Positions 30,253 to 39,471 of a DNA stretch of 64,000 bases are shown here, one piece after another. A program made the translations under genes and the position numbers. The notes beneath the pieces are model-generated. The model ran no database searches, was not told where the DNA came from, and saw only the letters and a list, made by a program, of their open reading frames with translations. Numbering within the stretch: position 1 is the stretch's first letter; each line of letters begins with the position of its first letter. Origin of the DNA: Virgifigura deserti (GTDB taxonomy: Bacteria; Pseudomonadota; Alphaproteobacteria; Dongiales; Dongiaceae); NCBI GenBank assembly GCA_003576685.1, contig QOZR01000008.1, positions 209,975 to 273,974 on the forward strand, written 5' to 3'.

Positions 30253-31673
30253 CGGACTTGGTGAAGGCGGACATCTGCGTCGTCGGTGCCGGATCGGCGG
30301 GGCTGACCGTCGCCGCCGGCGCCAGCCAGTTCGGCGCCGCGACGGTTCTGATCGAAGGGCGCAGGATGGGCGGCGACTGCCTGAACTATGGCTGCGTGCC
30401 GTCGAAGGCGTTGCTTGCCGCCGGCCATGCCGCGCGCGCGGCGGGCGGGGGCGCCCCTTTCGGAATCGCGGATGGTGCAGCCGAGGTCGATTTCCGTCGC
30501 GTGCATGATCACGTTCATGCCGTCATCGACGCGATCGCGCCGCAGGACTCGGTCGAGCGGTTCGAGGGGCTGGGGGTGCGGGTGATCCAGGCGGAGGCGC
30601 GGTTCATCGGACCGCGCGAGCTGATCGCCGGCGACGGCCGCGTTCGCGCCCGCCGTTTCGTCGTCGCGACCGGCTCGGCCCCGGCGGTCCCGCCGATCCC
30701 CGGCCTCGATCGCATGCCCTATTACACCAACGAGACGATCTTCGACCTGACCGAACGTCCGGATCACCTGGTGGTGATCGGCGGCGGCCCGATCGGCTGC
30801 GAGCTAGCGCAGGCGCACCGGCGGCTCGGCGCTCGCGTCTCGATCCTGGAGGCCGACCGCATCCTGCCCAAGGACGATCCGGAACTGGTCGAGCTGCTGC
30901 GCCAGCGCCTGCGGGCGGACGGGATCGCGCTTTACGAACAGACGAAGGTGGTGGGGGTCGAGGGCAGTGCGGGCGCCATCACGGCGCGGATCGAGCGCAA
31001 CGGCACCACCGAAACCGTTCAGGGAACGGTGCTGCTGGTCGCCACCGGGCGCAAGCCGACCGTCAAGGGCCTGGATCTGGAGGCGGCCGGCGTCGCCTAC
31101 ACCGACCGCGGCATCGCCGTCGACCGCCGGCTGCGGACCAGCAATCGACGGATCTTCGCGATCGGCGACGTGACCGGGGGCTTTCAGTTCACGCATATGG
31201 CGGGCTATGACGCCGGCATCGTCATTCGCAACGCGCTGTTCCGCCTGCCGGCCAAGGTCGATCACCGGGCCGTGCCCTGGGTCACCTACACGGACCCCGA
31301 GCTGGCGCATGTCGGCATGACCGAGCGGCAGGCGCGCGAGGCAGGGCGAGAAATCCGTATTCTGCGCTGGCCCTTTGCCGAGAACGACCGCGCCCAAGCC
31401 GAGCGGACGACCGACGGGCTGATCAAGGTGGTGACGACGCCGCGCGGCCGGATCCTCGGCGCCTCGATCCTCGGGGCGCATGCCGGCGAGCTGATCCATG
31501 TCTGGGTGCTGGCGATCGGCCAGAATCTGAAGATCGGCGCGATCGCGAACATGATCGCGCCCTATCCGACCCTGGGGGAGGTGAGCAAGCGCGCCGCCGG
31601 CAGCTTCTACACGCCGACCCTCTTCAGCGAGCGGACACGCCGGCTGGTTCGATTCCTGCGCCTGTTCGGCTGA
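30249..31673 (+). CDS. Flavoprotein disulfide reductase, mercuric reductase/LpdA-like
   Basis: A 474-residue FAD-dependent pyridine nucleotide-disulfide oxidoreductase. It has the FAD-binding VVGAGSAGLTVA, the redox-active disulfide GGDCLNYGCVPSKAL, the NAD(P)-binding VVIGGGPIGCELAQA, a second FAD contact RRIFAIGDVTGG, and the C-terminal dimerisation domain. The extra C-terminal cysteine pair of true mercuric reductase is absent, and no pyruvate-dehydrogenase genes are near, so neither named enzyme is implied. Coupled to the TVP38 gene by ATGA. Confidence 0.87.
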   Translation: MTDLVKADICVVGAGSAGLTVAAGASQFGAATVLIEGRRMGGDCLNYGCVPSKALLAAGHAARAAGGGAPFGIADGAAEVDFRRVHDHVHAVIDAIAPQDSVERFEGLGVRVIQAEARFIGPRELIAGDGRVRARRFVVATGSAPAVPPIPGLDRMPYYTNETIFDLTERPDHLVVIGGGPIGCELAQAHRRLGARVSILEADRILPKDDPELVELLRQRLRADGIALYEQTKVVGVEGSAGAITARIERNGTTETVQGTVLLVATGRKPTVKGLDLEAAGVAYTDRGIAVDRRLRTSNRRIFAIGDVTGGFQFTHMAGYDAGIVIRNALFRLPAKVDHRAVPWVTYTDPELAHVGMTERQAREAGREIRILRWPFAENDRAQAERTTDGLIKVVTTPRGRILGASILGAHAGELIHVWVLAIGQNLKIGAIANMIAPYPTLGEVSKRAAGSFYTPTLFSERTRRLVRFLRLFG

Positions 31674-31692
31674 CGTTTCTGCTTTCGAACTT

Positions 31693-33147
31693 ATGCTAGA
31701 ATCATCCGGCATGGTAAATTACCGGCCGCACCTTCCGCCGTTGGCGCAGAGCCTGTCGGCGAAGCTTCTCGTGCTGACGATCTTCTTCGTCATGCTCAGC
31801 GAGGTGCTGATCTATGCGCCGTCCGCCGGCCGCTTCCGTCTGACCTATCTGCAGGAACGGCTTGCCGCCGGGCATCTGGCGCTGCTCGCCCTCGAGGCGA
31901 CGCCGGATTACATGGTCAGCGAGGATCTGGAGCGCGAGCTGCTCCGCCACGCCAGCTCCTATCTCATCGGCCTGACGCGGACCGACGGCGTGAGGCTGAT
32001 GCTGGCGGCGAAGCCTGTCCCGCCCGTCGACATAACCTTCGACCTGCGTCGGGCGCGCTTCTTTCCGCTGATCGGCGAGGCATTCGTGACGCTAGCGCAG
32101 CAGGAGAACCGGCGGCTCCGGATCGTCGGGCCGTCGCCCAAGGATCCCGAGGCGATCATCGAGGTGGTGATCGACGAGGGACCGATGCGGGCGGCGCTGA
32201 TCGACTATTCCTACCGTATCATGGCGCTGTCGATCATGATCTCGCTGATCACCGCGGCGCTCGTCTATCTCAGCCTGCAATGGCTGATGGTGCGGCCGAT
32301 GCGCAGGCTGACCGAGAGCATGATGGCGTTCCGCGACGATCCGGAGGATGCATCGCGAATGCCGCCGCCCAGCCGCCGGAGCGACGAGATCGGCGTCGCC
32401 CAGCGCGAGCTGGCGGAGATGCAGAAAGCCCTACGTGCCGCCTTGCGGCAGAAGACGCGGCTGGCGGCGCTGGGCGTGGCGGTGACCAAGATCAGCCACG
32501 ATCTGCGCAACATCCTGGCCACGGCGCGGCTGGTTTCGGATCGGCTCGTCGACAGCGAGGACCCTGAGGTCCGGCGCATGACGCCGACCCTGATCGCGGC
32601 GATCGATCGCGCCGTCGATCTCTGTTCTAAGACCCTCGGTTTCACCCGCGACGGGCCGCCCACCCTGGATCGCACCCGGTTCAGGCTCGGCCCGCTGCTG
32701 GACGAGGCCGGCGCCGTCGTCGCGGCGGTCCCGCTTCCTGGGCAATCCCCTGGGCAACCTAGCGGACAAGCGGCTTGGCAGCATGCCCTTGCCGACGAGA
32801 TCATGGTCGAAGCCGACCGCGACCAGCTCTTCCGGGTCCTGGTCAATCTGGGGCAGAACGCCGTCCAGGCGGGCGCCACCTGCGTCGACGTCGCGGCCCG
32901 GCTCGCCGGCGACCACGTCGAGATCGAGGTTGCGGATAACGGGCCCGGCCTGCCGCCCCGCGCCCGCGAGCGGCTGTTCGAGCCCTTCGCCGGCTCGGCC
33001 CGGCCCGGCGGCACGGGCCTGGGGCTCGCCATCGCCCGCGAGCTGATGCGCGCCCATGGCGGCGATATCCGGCTAGTCGACAGCACTGCCGCCGGTACCC
33101 GGTTCCGGCTGTATCTACCGGCCCGGACAGCCGCGCGGCCGGTTTAA
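31693..33147 (+). CDS. Sensor histidine kinase (orphan)
   Basis: A 484-residue membrane kinase. TM1 is about 22-44, a periplasmic sensing region spans about 45-173, TM2 is about 175-200, then HAMP (PMRRLTESMMAFRDD), a HisKA helix with the phosphorylated H269 in ISHDLRN, and an intact ATPase domain: N-box LVNLGQNAVQA, G1 EVADNGPGLP and G2 GGTGLGLAIA. A Gln/Pro/Gly-rich insert lies between HisKA and ATPase parts. No response regulator gene is beside it, so partner and signal are unknown. A second in-frame ATG at 31711 is possible. Confidence 0.9.
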   Translation: MLESSGMVNYRPHLPPLAQSLSAKLLVLTIFFVMLSEVLIYAPSAGRFRLTYLQERLAAGHLALLALEATPDYMVSEDLERELLRHASSYLIGLTRTDGVRLMLAAKPVPPVDITFDLRRARFFPLIGEAFVTLAQQENRRLRIVGPSPKDPEAIIEVVIDEGPMRAALIDYSYRIMALSIMISLITAALVYLSLQWLMVRPMRRLTESMMAFRDDPEDASRMPPPSRRSDEIGVAQRELAEMQKALRAALRQKTRLAALGVAVTKISHDLRNILATARLVSDRLVDSEDPEVRRMTPTLIAAIDRAVDLCSKTLGFTRDGPPTLDRTRFRLGPLLDEAGAVVAAVPLPGQSPGQPSGQAAWQHALADEIMVEADRDQLFRVLVNLGQNAVQAGATCVDVAARLAGDHVEIEVADNGPGLPPRARERLFEPFAGSARPGGTGLGLAIARELMRAHGGDIRLVDSTAAGTRFRLYLPARTAARPV

Positions 33148-33275
33148 GGCTTTACAGAGCGGTTCCTCCCGACCTATCTGAAGGCACAAATATTTACCTT
33201 TGGCTTTGAAGATCATGCCCTTCGTCATGCCGGGGCATGAACCAAGGCTGTTCTAGGAGTGTTGTGGGGGCGAGA

Positions 33276-33488
33276 ATGGATGGAGTGAGCAAGTGGATCT
33301 TGAACGGCCTGGTCGGGCTGTTGGGCTTGATCGGGCTGTTCGTGGCCTCCGGTTCCGAGGGAGCCGTTGCCTATTATGGCGGGCTGGGCTTCTTCGGGTT
33401 CAGCGTGCTGTTCATCATGCTGCAGATCAAGCGAGCCTATCCGCATGGCGGCAACTTGGCCGACCTCGAGGAAGGCCACCGGCACTGA
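33276..33488 (+). CDS. Small membrane protein, unknown function
   Basis: A 70-residue protein from the ATG at 33276 (after GGGGGCGAG) with two predicted helices: WILNGLVGLLGLIGLFVAS and GGLGFFGFSVLFIML, and a charged tail GGNLADLEEGHRH. It sits between the sensor kinase and the convergent methyltransferase gene. I recognise no family; the length and hairpin-like topology fit a small inner-membrane protein. Confidence 0.6.
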   Translation: MDGVSKWILNGLVGLLGLIGLFVASGSEGAVAYYGGLGFFGFSVLFIMLQIKRAYPHGGNLADLEEGHRH

Positions 33489-33503
33489 TCCCGGCATCGA
33501 TCG

Positions 33504-34721
33504 TCAGTCCACCTGCAGGAGCTGCGCCTTGAGATAGGCGCTCTCCGGCAGGGCCGGATGCACCGGATGGTCTGCGTCGGCGCCGGTGCTGAACAGGATG
33601 CGCCCGCCCCGTCCGGCATCGACCAGCCCGCGCCGCGCCTGCTCCGCGAACAGCGCCGGCTCCATATTGTGCGAGCAGGAGGCGATGAACAGGAAGCCGC
33701 CGCGGCGCACCAGTCCGGCCGCGAGGCGCGCCAGCTTGCGATAGGCGCGGGCGCCCTGATTCAGGTCCTTGCGCGATTTGACGAAGGCCGGCGGGTCCGC
33801 GACCACGATGTCGAACCGCTCGCCCGCTGCGGCGAGGCGTTGCAATTCCTCGAAGGCGTCTCCGCGCCGGAACCGGCAGCGCTCGGCGACACTGTTGAGC
33901 GCCGCCGCTTGGGCCGCGAGGTCGAGCGCGCCTTGCGAGCGGTCGATCGCCAGAACCTCCGTCGCGCCGGCACTGGCTGCCTGAAGGGCGAAGCCGCCGG
34001 TGTAGCTGTAGACGTCCAGAACTCGCACGTCCTTCGCCAGCCGCGCGACGAAGGCGCGATTGGCGCGCTGATCGAAGAACCACCCGGTCTTCTGTCCTTC
34101 GCGCGGGTCGGCGAGGAACCGCACGCCGTTCTCGATCAACTCGATCGGACCCTCCAGCGTGCCCTTGGCGAGCCGGCAGTAGGAGTCGATTCCCTCCAGC
34201 GTCCGCGCCGCGCTGTCGTTGCGCAGCAGGACAACCTCCGGCGCCAGAACCTCGTCCAGGGCCGCCAGAAGCTCGGGCAGCAGTCGCTCCATGCCGGCCG
34301 TGTTGACCTGCATGACGATAACGGCGCCGAAGCGGTCGAGAATGGTGCCGGGCAGGCCGTCCGCCTCGGCATGGACGAGCCGGTAGAACGGCGCATCGAA
34401 CAGGCGCTCGCGCAGGGCGAGCGCCTGGTTCAGCCTTGCCGCGAAGAACCGGCGGTCGATCACGGCATTCGCATCCCGCGACAGCATGCGGGCACTGATC
34501 AGCGGCTGCGGATTGAATATCGCGGTGCCCAGCGGCCGGCGCTCATGGCTGACGATCCGAACGAGGCTGCCGGGGGCGAGCGCCTTCACCGCCGGCTCCA
34601 TCGCCACCTCGTTCGAGTAGATCCAGGGATGGCCGGCGAGCACGCGCTTGTGGCCGTTGGGCTTCAGCACGACCGTCGGGCGGTCGGTTTGCGGTGAGAG
34701 CTGGGGCAGGCTGCTTTGCAT
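33504..34721 (-). CDS. Class I SAM-dependent rRNA (cytosine-C5) methyltransferase, RlmI-like
   Basis: A 405-residue protein with an N-terminal PUA domain (KPNGHKRVLAGHPWIYSNEV), an EEHEE-like middle part, and a C-terminal Rossmann methyltransferase domain: VLDVYSYTGGFALQAA (SAM binding), IVVADPPAFVKS and FIASCSHNM with the catalytic Cys. This is the RlmI/YccW architecture, modifying a cytosine of 23S rRNA in E. coli. The ATG at 34721 is preferred; one at 34733 adds four residues. Confidence 0.88.
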   Translation of the reverse strand: MQSSLPQLSPQTDRPTVVLKPNGHKRVLAGHPWIYSNEVAMEPAVKALAPGSLVRIVSHERRPLGTAIFNPQPLISARMLSRDANAVIDRRFFAARLNQALALRERLFDAPFYRLVHAEADGLPGTILDRFGAVIVMQVNTAGMERLLPELLAALDEVLAPEVVLLRNDSAARTLEGIDSYCRLAKGTLEGPIELIENGVRFLADPREGQKTGWFFDQRANRAFVARLAKDVRVLDVYSYTGGFALQAASAGATEVLAIDRSQGALDLAAQAAALNSVAERCRFRRGDAFEELQRLAAAGERFDIVVADPPAFVKSRKDLNQGARAYRKLARLAAGLVRRGGFLFIASCSHNMEPALFAEQARRGLVDAGRGGRILFSTGADADHPVHPALPESAYLKAQLLQVD

Positions 34722-34882
34722 GGCCGGGACCATGCAGGGCCGGCCGTCTCGCCGCAAGGGGAATGATCCCGCGCGTTGCTCACTGCCTGATTGATCACCG
34801 CTCCCAAGTGCCAGATCAAATTCGGCGGCAGGATGTTATGGGCCGCGCACCGGCCATGCATTCCTCTTACGGCGCGCGAAGC

Positions 34883-35743
34883 TTAGTACAGGATCGAGGG
34901 CAGGAACGCGCCCGCGGGCTCGTTGTACAGGCCGAGGCTCATCAGCGTCATCGGCTGGACCACGCGCAATCCGTTCGCTAGACACCAGCGGAACAGCTCG
35001 CCGTTGCGCGTCGGCAGATGGAACCCGGGCCCGGGGAAGGCCGGGGCCGCGCCGATCAGCGCCTTGAGATCCTCGTTGCCTTCGCCCACGGCATGGCCGA
35101 AGAAGCCGATCGTGGTCGCGTATCCCGTGAGGCGGCCGCCATGCTCGACCACGGTCGCGGTTCCCTGCCCGATCGCGTCGAGGAGGTCCCGCTCGCGCTC
35201 GTAGCCGTGGAGTCTGAGATGCAGTGCGTTGCAGGCTGCGACGTCCCCCTCAGTGGCCAGGCGAACGGCGTGGCCCGGGACCGTGCGGCCAACGGCCGGG
35301 CCCTGGAGAGTCGCGAGAGGCTCGCGGACATCGAATCCGAGCTTGGCGTAGAGCGACAGCGAGCGGGTATGGTACCCGGCCTGGAGCAGGCGGACGCCGG
35401 CGAAGCCCCGGCTCCGGGCCCGCTCCAACACGTTCTCCATCAGCCGTCGGCCGACCGCGCGGTTCTGCACGGCCGGATCGACGGTGATCGGGCCGACGCC
35501 GACGATCGGGGCGGTCTCCCAGAGGAAGTTGCTGCCGACCACGCGGCCGTCCGCCTCGGCCACGACCGAATAGATGTCGGGGCGCGAGAGCAGGAATGCC
35601 ATTAGCTGCTCCGCGGGCTCCGGAGACTCGAAGTCGGGGGGAAAGGCATGTCGGCCGGCGATCGTCGCGAAGGCTGCGTGGCAGATCGATGCGCAGGCTC
35701 CGATGTCACCGGGCGTGCCGGGGCGCAACGTCAAGCTCTGCAA
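34883..35743 (-). CDS. GNAT family acetyltransferase
   Basis: A 286-residue protein from a TTG start at 35743, chosen because GGGAGGAG lies directly upstream and the fold begins at once (LTLRPGTPGDIGACASICHA). The acetyl-CoA motif is VDPAVQNRAVGRRLMENVLERA. The second half (from about 160) looks like a divergent repeat of the fold. In-frame ATGs at 35785 and 35827 are alternatives. Substrate is unknown. It is divergent from the GFA gene. Confidence 0.75.
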   Translation of the reverse strand: MQSLTLRPGTPGDIGACASICHAAFATIAGRHAFPPDFESPEPAEQLMAFLLSRPDIYSVVAEADGRVVGSNFLWETAPIVGVGPITVDPAVQNRAVGRRLMENVLERARSRGFAGVRLLQAGYHTRSLSLYAKLGFDVREPLATLQGPAVGRTVPGHAVRLATEGDVAACNALHLRLHGYERERDLLDAIGQGTATVVEHGGRLTGYATTIGFFGHAVGEGNEDLKALIGAAPAFPGPGFHLPTRNGELFRWCLANGLRVVQPMTLMSLGLYNEPAGAFLPSILY

Positions 35744-35975
35744 GATCTCCTCCCTGTCTTCCTGGTGTGGTGCCGATTGAATCATCTCTACACCGACCCG
35801 GGCCGAGCCCGCAGTGATGCCGTTCACAGTGACGGTCGGCCGATCCGCTTCCGGCGGCGCCCAGGACGGAGTATGAAAGTGCCGGGCCGACGACGTTCAT
35901 GACCGTGGGCGAATGGCGAGTTCCGCGGCCTGAAGAGGCGCCTGTTCGGCGGTTGCCGGGGAGAGAGGTGACGAT

Positions 35976-36404
35976 ATGGCCGCGACGCATAGGGGAACCT
36001 GTTTCTGTGGGGCGGTCGAGATAGAGGTCACGGACGCGCCCGTGGAGATGGGCTATTGCCATTGCAGTTCCTGCCGTTCCTATTCGGGAGCGCCGCTGGT
36101 TGCGTACGTGCTGTTCCGGGCGGAGGACGTGAAGGTCACCAGGGGCGCGGAACTCCTCAGCGGGTTCAGGAAGACGGAAATGAGCGATCGGCAATTCTGC
36201 AGGAAGTGCGGCGGCCACATCATGACCGGCCACCCGACCCTCGGCTTCACCGATGTCCGTGCCGCGGCGATCCCGACCATGCGGTTCGAGCCGACCGTCC
36301 ATCTGAACTATGCCGAAGCCGTGCTGCCGATAAAGGACGGGCTTCCCAAGCTGAAGGACTTCCCCACCGCGGCGGGCGGATCCGGCGAGACGATGCCCGA
36401 ATAG
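35976..36404 (+). CDS. GFA family zinc protein (glutathione-dependent formaldehyde-activating-like)
   Basis: A 142-residue protein with the zinc-binding cysteine pattern of the GFA domain: GTCFCGAVEIEV, YCHCSSCRSYSGAP and QFCRKCGGHIM. Members bind two zinc ions; Gfa itself was reported to combine glutathione and formaldehyde, though most homologues have no tested activity. It stands alone, divergent from the GNAT gene. Confidence 0.9.
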   Translation: MAATHRGTCFCGAVEIEVTDAPVEMGYCHCSSCRSYSGAPLVAYVLFRAEDVKVTRGAELLSGFRKTEMSDRQFCRKCGGHIMTGHPTLGFTDVRAAAIPTMRFEPTVHLNYAEAVLPIKDGLPKLKDFPTAAGGSGETMPE

Positions 36405-36609
36405 CTTCCTTCACTGCAGTTGTCTGGGCGAGATGTCCGCACTTAGCACATGTCAGAACCGCGAAAGAAGGCATGGCCTTGCACCTCTCAGAGCATCGAG
36501 AATGCTGAGGCCGTAGCAGGTTCAAATCAGGGGCCGATACCCGCTTTGCCGAAATCGGCGCAGGTAGTGACCGCCCCCCACTGCGTGGTCCGCGCCCAGG
36601 ACGTTCGAC

Positions 36610-36800
36610 TCAGCGTCCGAGCGCGGTATCGGAGCTTCGCCCATTGCGGCCTTGGACCGTAACCTGCCGGGCGGCGCGCCGGCCGCGTAGATCAGCGATG
36701 ATCCGCATTGCGGCGTTACGCCCGGGCGCGCAGGACACGCCGCCGCCCGAATGCGTACCGGGGCCGCAAAAATAGAGCCCGGCGACCGGCGTCCGGTAGT
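36610..36800 (-). pseudogene. C-terminal remnant of a FAD-dependent oxidoreductase
   Basis: Minus-strand residues YRTPVAGLYFCGPGTHSGGG followed by SCAPGRNAAMRIIADL match the last FAD-contact segment of phytoene-dehydrogenase-like NAD(P)/FAD oxidoreductases (PVxGLYxCGxGTHPGGGVxGAPGRNAA). Only the last 60 residues or so remain, directly joined to the acetolactate-synthase-like fragment, so this is a gene end left after deletion. Confidence 0.7.
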
Positions 36801-37179
36801 GGCGACCAGGTGCACGCCACCCGCCGCAAAGGCCGCCTCGAGCGTCGGGACCGGGTCTTCGGTCCGCTCGACGCGCCACCCCCCGCGCGCCGTAAGCCTC
36901 GGCGTAGCGGACGAAGTTCGGGTTGTCGAAGGTCAGGCCAAAGTCGGGGAAGGTGTCCACCGCCTGCTTCCAGCGGATCATGCCGTAGGCGCCGTCGTCG
37001 AGGATCAGGACGACCAGGTTCAGCCGCAGACGGATCGCGGTCTCCACCTCCTGGCTGTTCATCATAAAGCCGCCGTCGCCGCACACCGCCAGCACGCGCC
37101 TCTCCGGGTGGTGGCGCTGGGGAATCGCCGGCGAGGATGTCGGGCGGGTGTCCACCCTCCTCGGGACCGGGCGCCTCAC
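36798..37179 (-). pseudogene. Frameshifted fragment of a thiamine-diphosphate (acetolactate-synthase-like) enzyme
   Basis: Minus-strand residues RRVLAVCGDGGFMMNSQEVE through DDGAYGMIRWKQAV are the ThDP/Mg-binding segment of acetolactate synthase-type enzymes (GDGGF...N). The frame is lost at a run of six G (36879-36884 on the plus strand as C): removing one G continues it as GWRVERTEDPVPTLEAAF and GGVHLVATT. The N-terminal two thirds are missing and the end runs into another gene's tail. Clearly a decayed, rearranged remnant. Confidence 0.78.
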
Positions 37180-37455
37180 GAGCCTTCTGATCTTAGCGGT
37201 GCTGACGCTCTTGCTCGCCGAGCTGCTCGGCGATTCCGATCAGGCGGGCCCGCGCAAAGCGCTCCAGAAGGTCACAGGCGACAGCATTGCGATCTCATCG
37301 CCTTGAAGAGTCGTGCAAATTCCCACGGGTTCGTCGTCGGGTTCACACCACAAGGATAGCGCCAGCATTTGCCGACGGCGAAGTGGATCTCGCCATCTAT
37401 GCCGCCAGCGTACGACGGGACAGCAGCTCTGTTCCGTTCCTCGCACCCGTGGCCT
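37180..37455. other. Non-coding or decayed stretch between pseudogenes and tctA
   Basis: No complete gene is visible. Short protein-like pieces appear on the minus strand in different frames (for example NPTTNPWEFARLFKAMRS near 37300-37360), which suggests another decayed gene, but I cannot assign it. Confidence 0.4.
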
Positions 37456-38994
37456 CTAAGCGTTCCAGGACTGTTCTTGGCCGCTTTCGGTCCGCCCAAC
37501 CGCGCCATCGCGCTTCCGTCGGAAGGAGGAGGCGGCCGTCCACAGCAGAAGCGCAGCGCACACGAAAAGGATGCCCGCACTGATGGGCGACTCCAGCAGC
37601 ACCATCGGGTCGCCGCGCCCCAGGAGAAGCGCTCGGCGCAGGTTCTCTTCGATCATCGGACCAAGAATGAGGCCCAGCAGCAAAGGTGAGGCCGGACAAT
37701 CGAGCTTGGTCAGCAGATAGCCGGCTGCGCCGAAACCGGCCAGTAGGATCAGCTGAAACGCGCTGTTGGCGACGCTGTAGACCCCGATGCAGAGGAAAAT
37801 CATGATCGCAGGATAGAGAATTCGGTAGGGAATCGAGAGAATCTTCACCCACACACCGATGAAGGGGATGTTGACCCAGAGCAGGAGGAAGTTTCCGATC
37901 CACATACTGACAAGCAGGCCCCAGAACAGATCGGGGTGCGAGGAAATGACGCGCGGTCCGGGCGCGATCCCGTGCATGATGAGCGTGCCGAGGATGAGCG
38001 CGCCGACTGCGTCGCCGGGAATGCCGAGAGTCAGCGTCGGGATGTAGCCGGTCTGCGCGGCCGCATTGTTGGCGGCCTCGGGTGCAACGACACCCTCGAT
38101 GGCGCCTTTTCCGAACCGTTCGGGCTCGCGGGACACGCGTGTCTCTACGGTGTATGCGATGAAGGATGATACCGTCGGGCCGGCTCCGGGCAGCGCACCC
38201 AGAAACGCGCCCAGCCCCGTCCCCCTCAGGATCGCGCCGATCGAACGCCGGGCCTCATCACGGGTCGGCATCATGGCACGCCAGCCCGCGATGCGGCGGG
38301 GAGTGCCGCGCTTGATGTGCGGCTCAAGGTTGGTCATGACCTCCGCAAGCCCGAACAGCGCCATTGCCGCAATGATGAAACTGATTCCCTCGGCCATGAT
38401 CGGAATGCCGAAGGTGAACCGCATCATGCCGGAGACGACATCCATCCCGACGAGGCCGAGGAGGAGCCCGACCAAAGCCATCCCGATCGAGCGCAGCAGA
38501 GAACTGGACGCCGCCATCGCGGCAGCCAGAAGACCGAGGAGCATCATGCTGAAATACTCGGCCGGGCCGAATTCGAGCGCGATCGACACGATGGCCGGCG
38601 CCGCGACCATGACAAGTGCAAGCCCGACGCAGCCTCCGACGAAGGAAGAGATCGCGGACATGAAGAGCGGCACGCCCGCGCGGCCCTGTTGCGCCAGCGG
38701 ATAGCCGTCGAGCGTTGCCACGGCCGCCGCGGGGGTTCCGGGCAGGTTCAAGAGGATCGACGCCGTCGACCCGCCGTAAAGGCCGCCGTAGAAAATCCCC
38801 GAAAGCATGATCAGGGCCCCGACCGGATCGAGCCCGTAAGTGAAGGGTAATAGCATCGAAATGGCCGTGACGGTGCCAAGCCCCGGCAGCACGCCAACGA
38901 GGGTCCCAAGAACGACTCCGACAAGGCAGTAAGCCAGGTTTGCCCAGGAGAACGCGACGTCGAATCCGAGACCGAGGTTCGAAAGGGCGTCCAT
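37456..38994 (-). CDS. tctA: Tripartite tricarboxylate transporter large permease TctA
   Basis: Large membrane subunit of a binding-protein-dependent secondary transporter for carboxylates. From the ATG at 38994 it has 512 residues and about a dozen helices; the TctA hallmarks GVLPGLGTVTAISMLLPFTYG and YGGSTASILLNLPGTP near the N-terminus, repeated as GALPGAGPTVSSF and LTLGIPGDAVGALILGTLI in the second half, are present. The start overlaps the tctB stop (ATGA). The open frame continues upstream but only as a shadow of tctB. Confidence 0.94.
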   Translation of the reverse strand: MDALSNLGLGFDVAFSWANLAYCLVGVVLGTLVGVLPGLGTVTAISMLLPFTYGLDPVGALIMLSGIFYGGLYGGSTASILLNLPGTPAAAVATLDGYPLAQQGRAGVPLFMSAISSFVGGCVGLALVMVAAPAIVSIALEFGPAEYFSMMLLGLLAAAMAASSSLLRSIGMALVGLLLGLVGMDVVSGMMRFTFGIPIMAEGISFIIAAMALFGLAEVMTNLEPHIKRGTPRRIAGWRAMMPTRDEARRSIGAILRGTGLGAFLGALPGAGPTVSSFIAYTVETRVSREPERFGKGAIEGVVAPEAANNAAAQTGYIPTLTLGIPGDAVGALILGTLIMHGIAPGPRVISSHPDLFWGLLVSMWIGNFLLLWVNIPFIGVWVKILSIPYRILYPAIMIFLCIGVYSVANSAFQLILLAGFGAAGYLLTKLDCPASPLLLGLILGPMIEENLRRALLLGRGDPMVLLESPISAGILFVCAALLLWTAASSFRRKRDGAVGRTESGQEQSWNA

Positions 38995-39443
38995 CACTGG
39001 ACCCAAAGCCGCATTGGCAGGCCGAGGAGACCCGTGAAGACGATGGCGGAAAAGGCGGTCATGGCGATCGCGACCAGTATGATTTCCTTGTAGCGCGTCT
39101 CGCTTGTGGCCAGTCCCGCAACAAGTGTGCAGACCATGCACGCGGCCAGCAGCCCGACCGTGTTGATCAGCGCGGAAAAGGAAAGAATGGAGGCCGTGAG
39201 ACTGACGACGGGACGTAGGTAAAGGCGACCGATGATGTCCGGGCGTCTGCGGATGGCCGAGCGCGCGGCGAGCACCAGGCCGACCAGCGCCAGAGCTAGG
39301 CCAAGCATGACGGGGAAGTAGCCCGGCCCCATCCGGCGTGTCGTTCCCATGCCGTAGTCGGCGGCACCGATGACAAACGCGCCGCCGATCCCTACGAAGA
39401 GCATGCCGGTAAGGATGTCTTTGTCCTTCAACATCTCGGCCAT
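38994..39443 (-). CDS. tctB: Tripartite tricarboxylate transporter small permease TctB
   Basis: A 149-residue membrane protein with four helices (ILTGMLFVGIGGAFVIGAAD, YFPVMLGLALALVGLVLAA, LINTVGLLAACMVCTLVAGL, ILVAIAMTAFSAIVFTGLL). The GTTRRMGPGYFP stretch after helix one is the TctB signature. It lies 28 bases after the enolase-family gene and overlaps tctA. Confidence 0.9.
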   Translation of the reverse strand: MAEMLKDKDILTGMLFVGIGGAFVIGAADYGMGTTRRMGPGYFPVMLGLALALVGLVLAARSAIRRRPDIIGRLYLRPVVSLTASILSFSALINTVGLLAACMVCTLVAGLATSETRYKEIILVAIAMTAFSAIVFTGLLGLPMRLWVQ

Positions 39444-39471
39444 GGGATCCTCTCTTATCCGATTGTCAGCA

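Noticed and set aside
36411..36480. Possible copy of the dispersed ATGTCCGC repeat seen near 45210
   Set aside because: Only short words are shared between the two places, too little to call a repeat pair.
36500..36560. GGTTCAAATC stretch resembling a tRNA T-arm
   Set aside because: Flanking bases do not form a T-stem, acceptor stem or anticodon arm; treated as chance.
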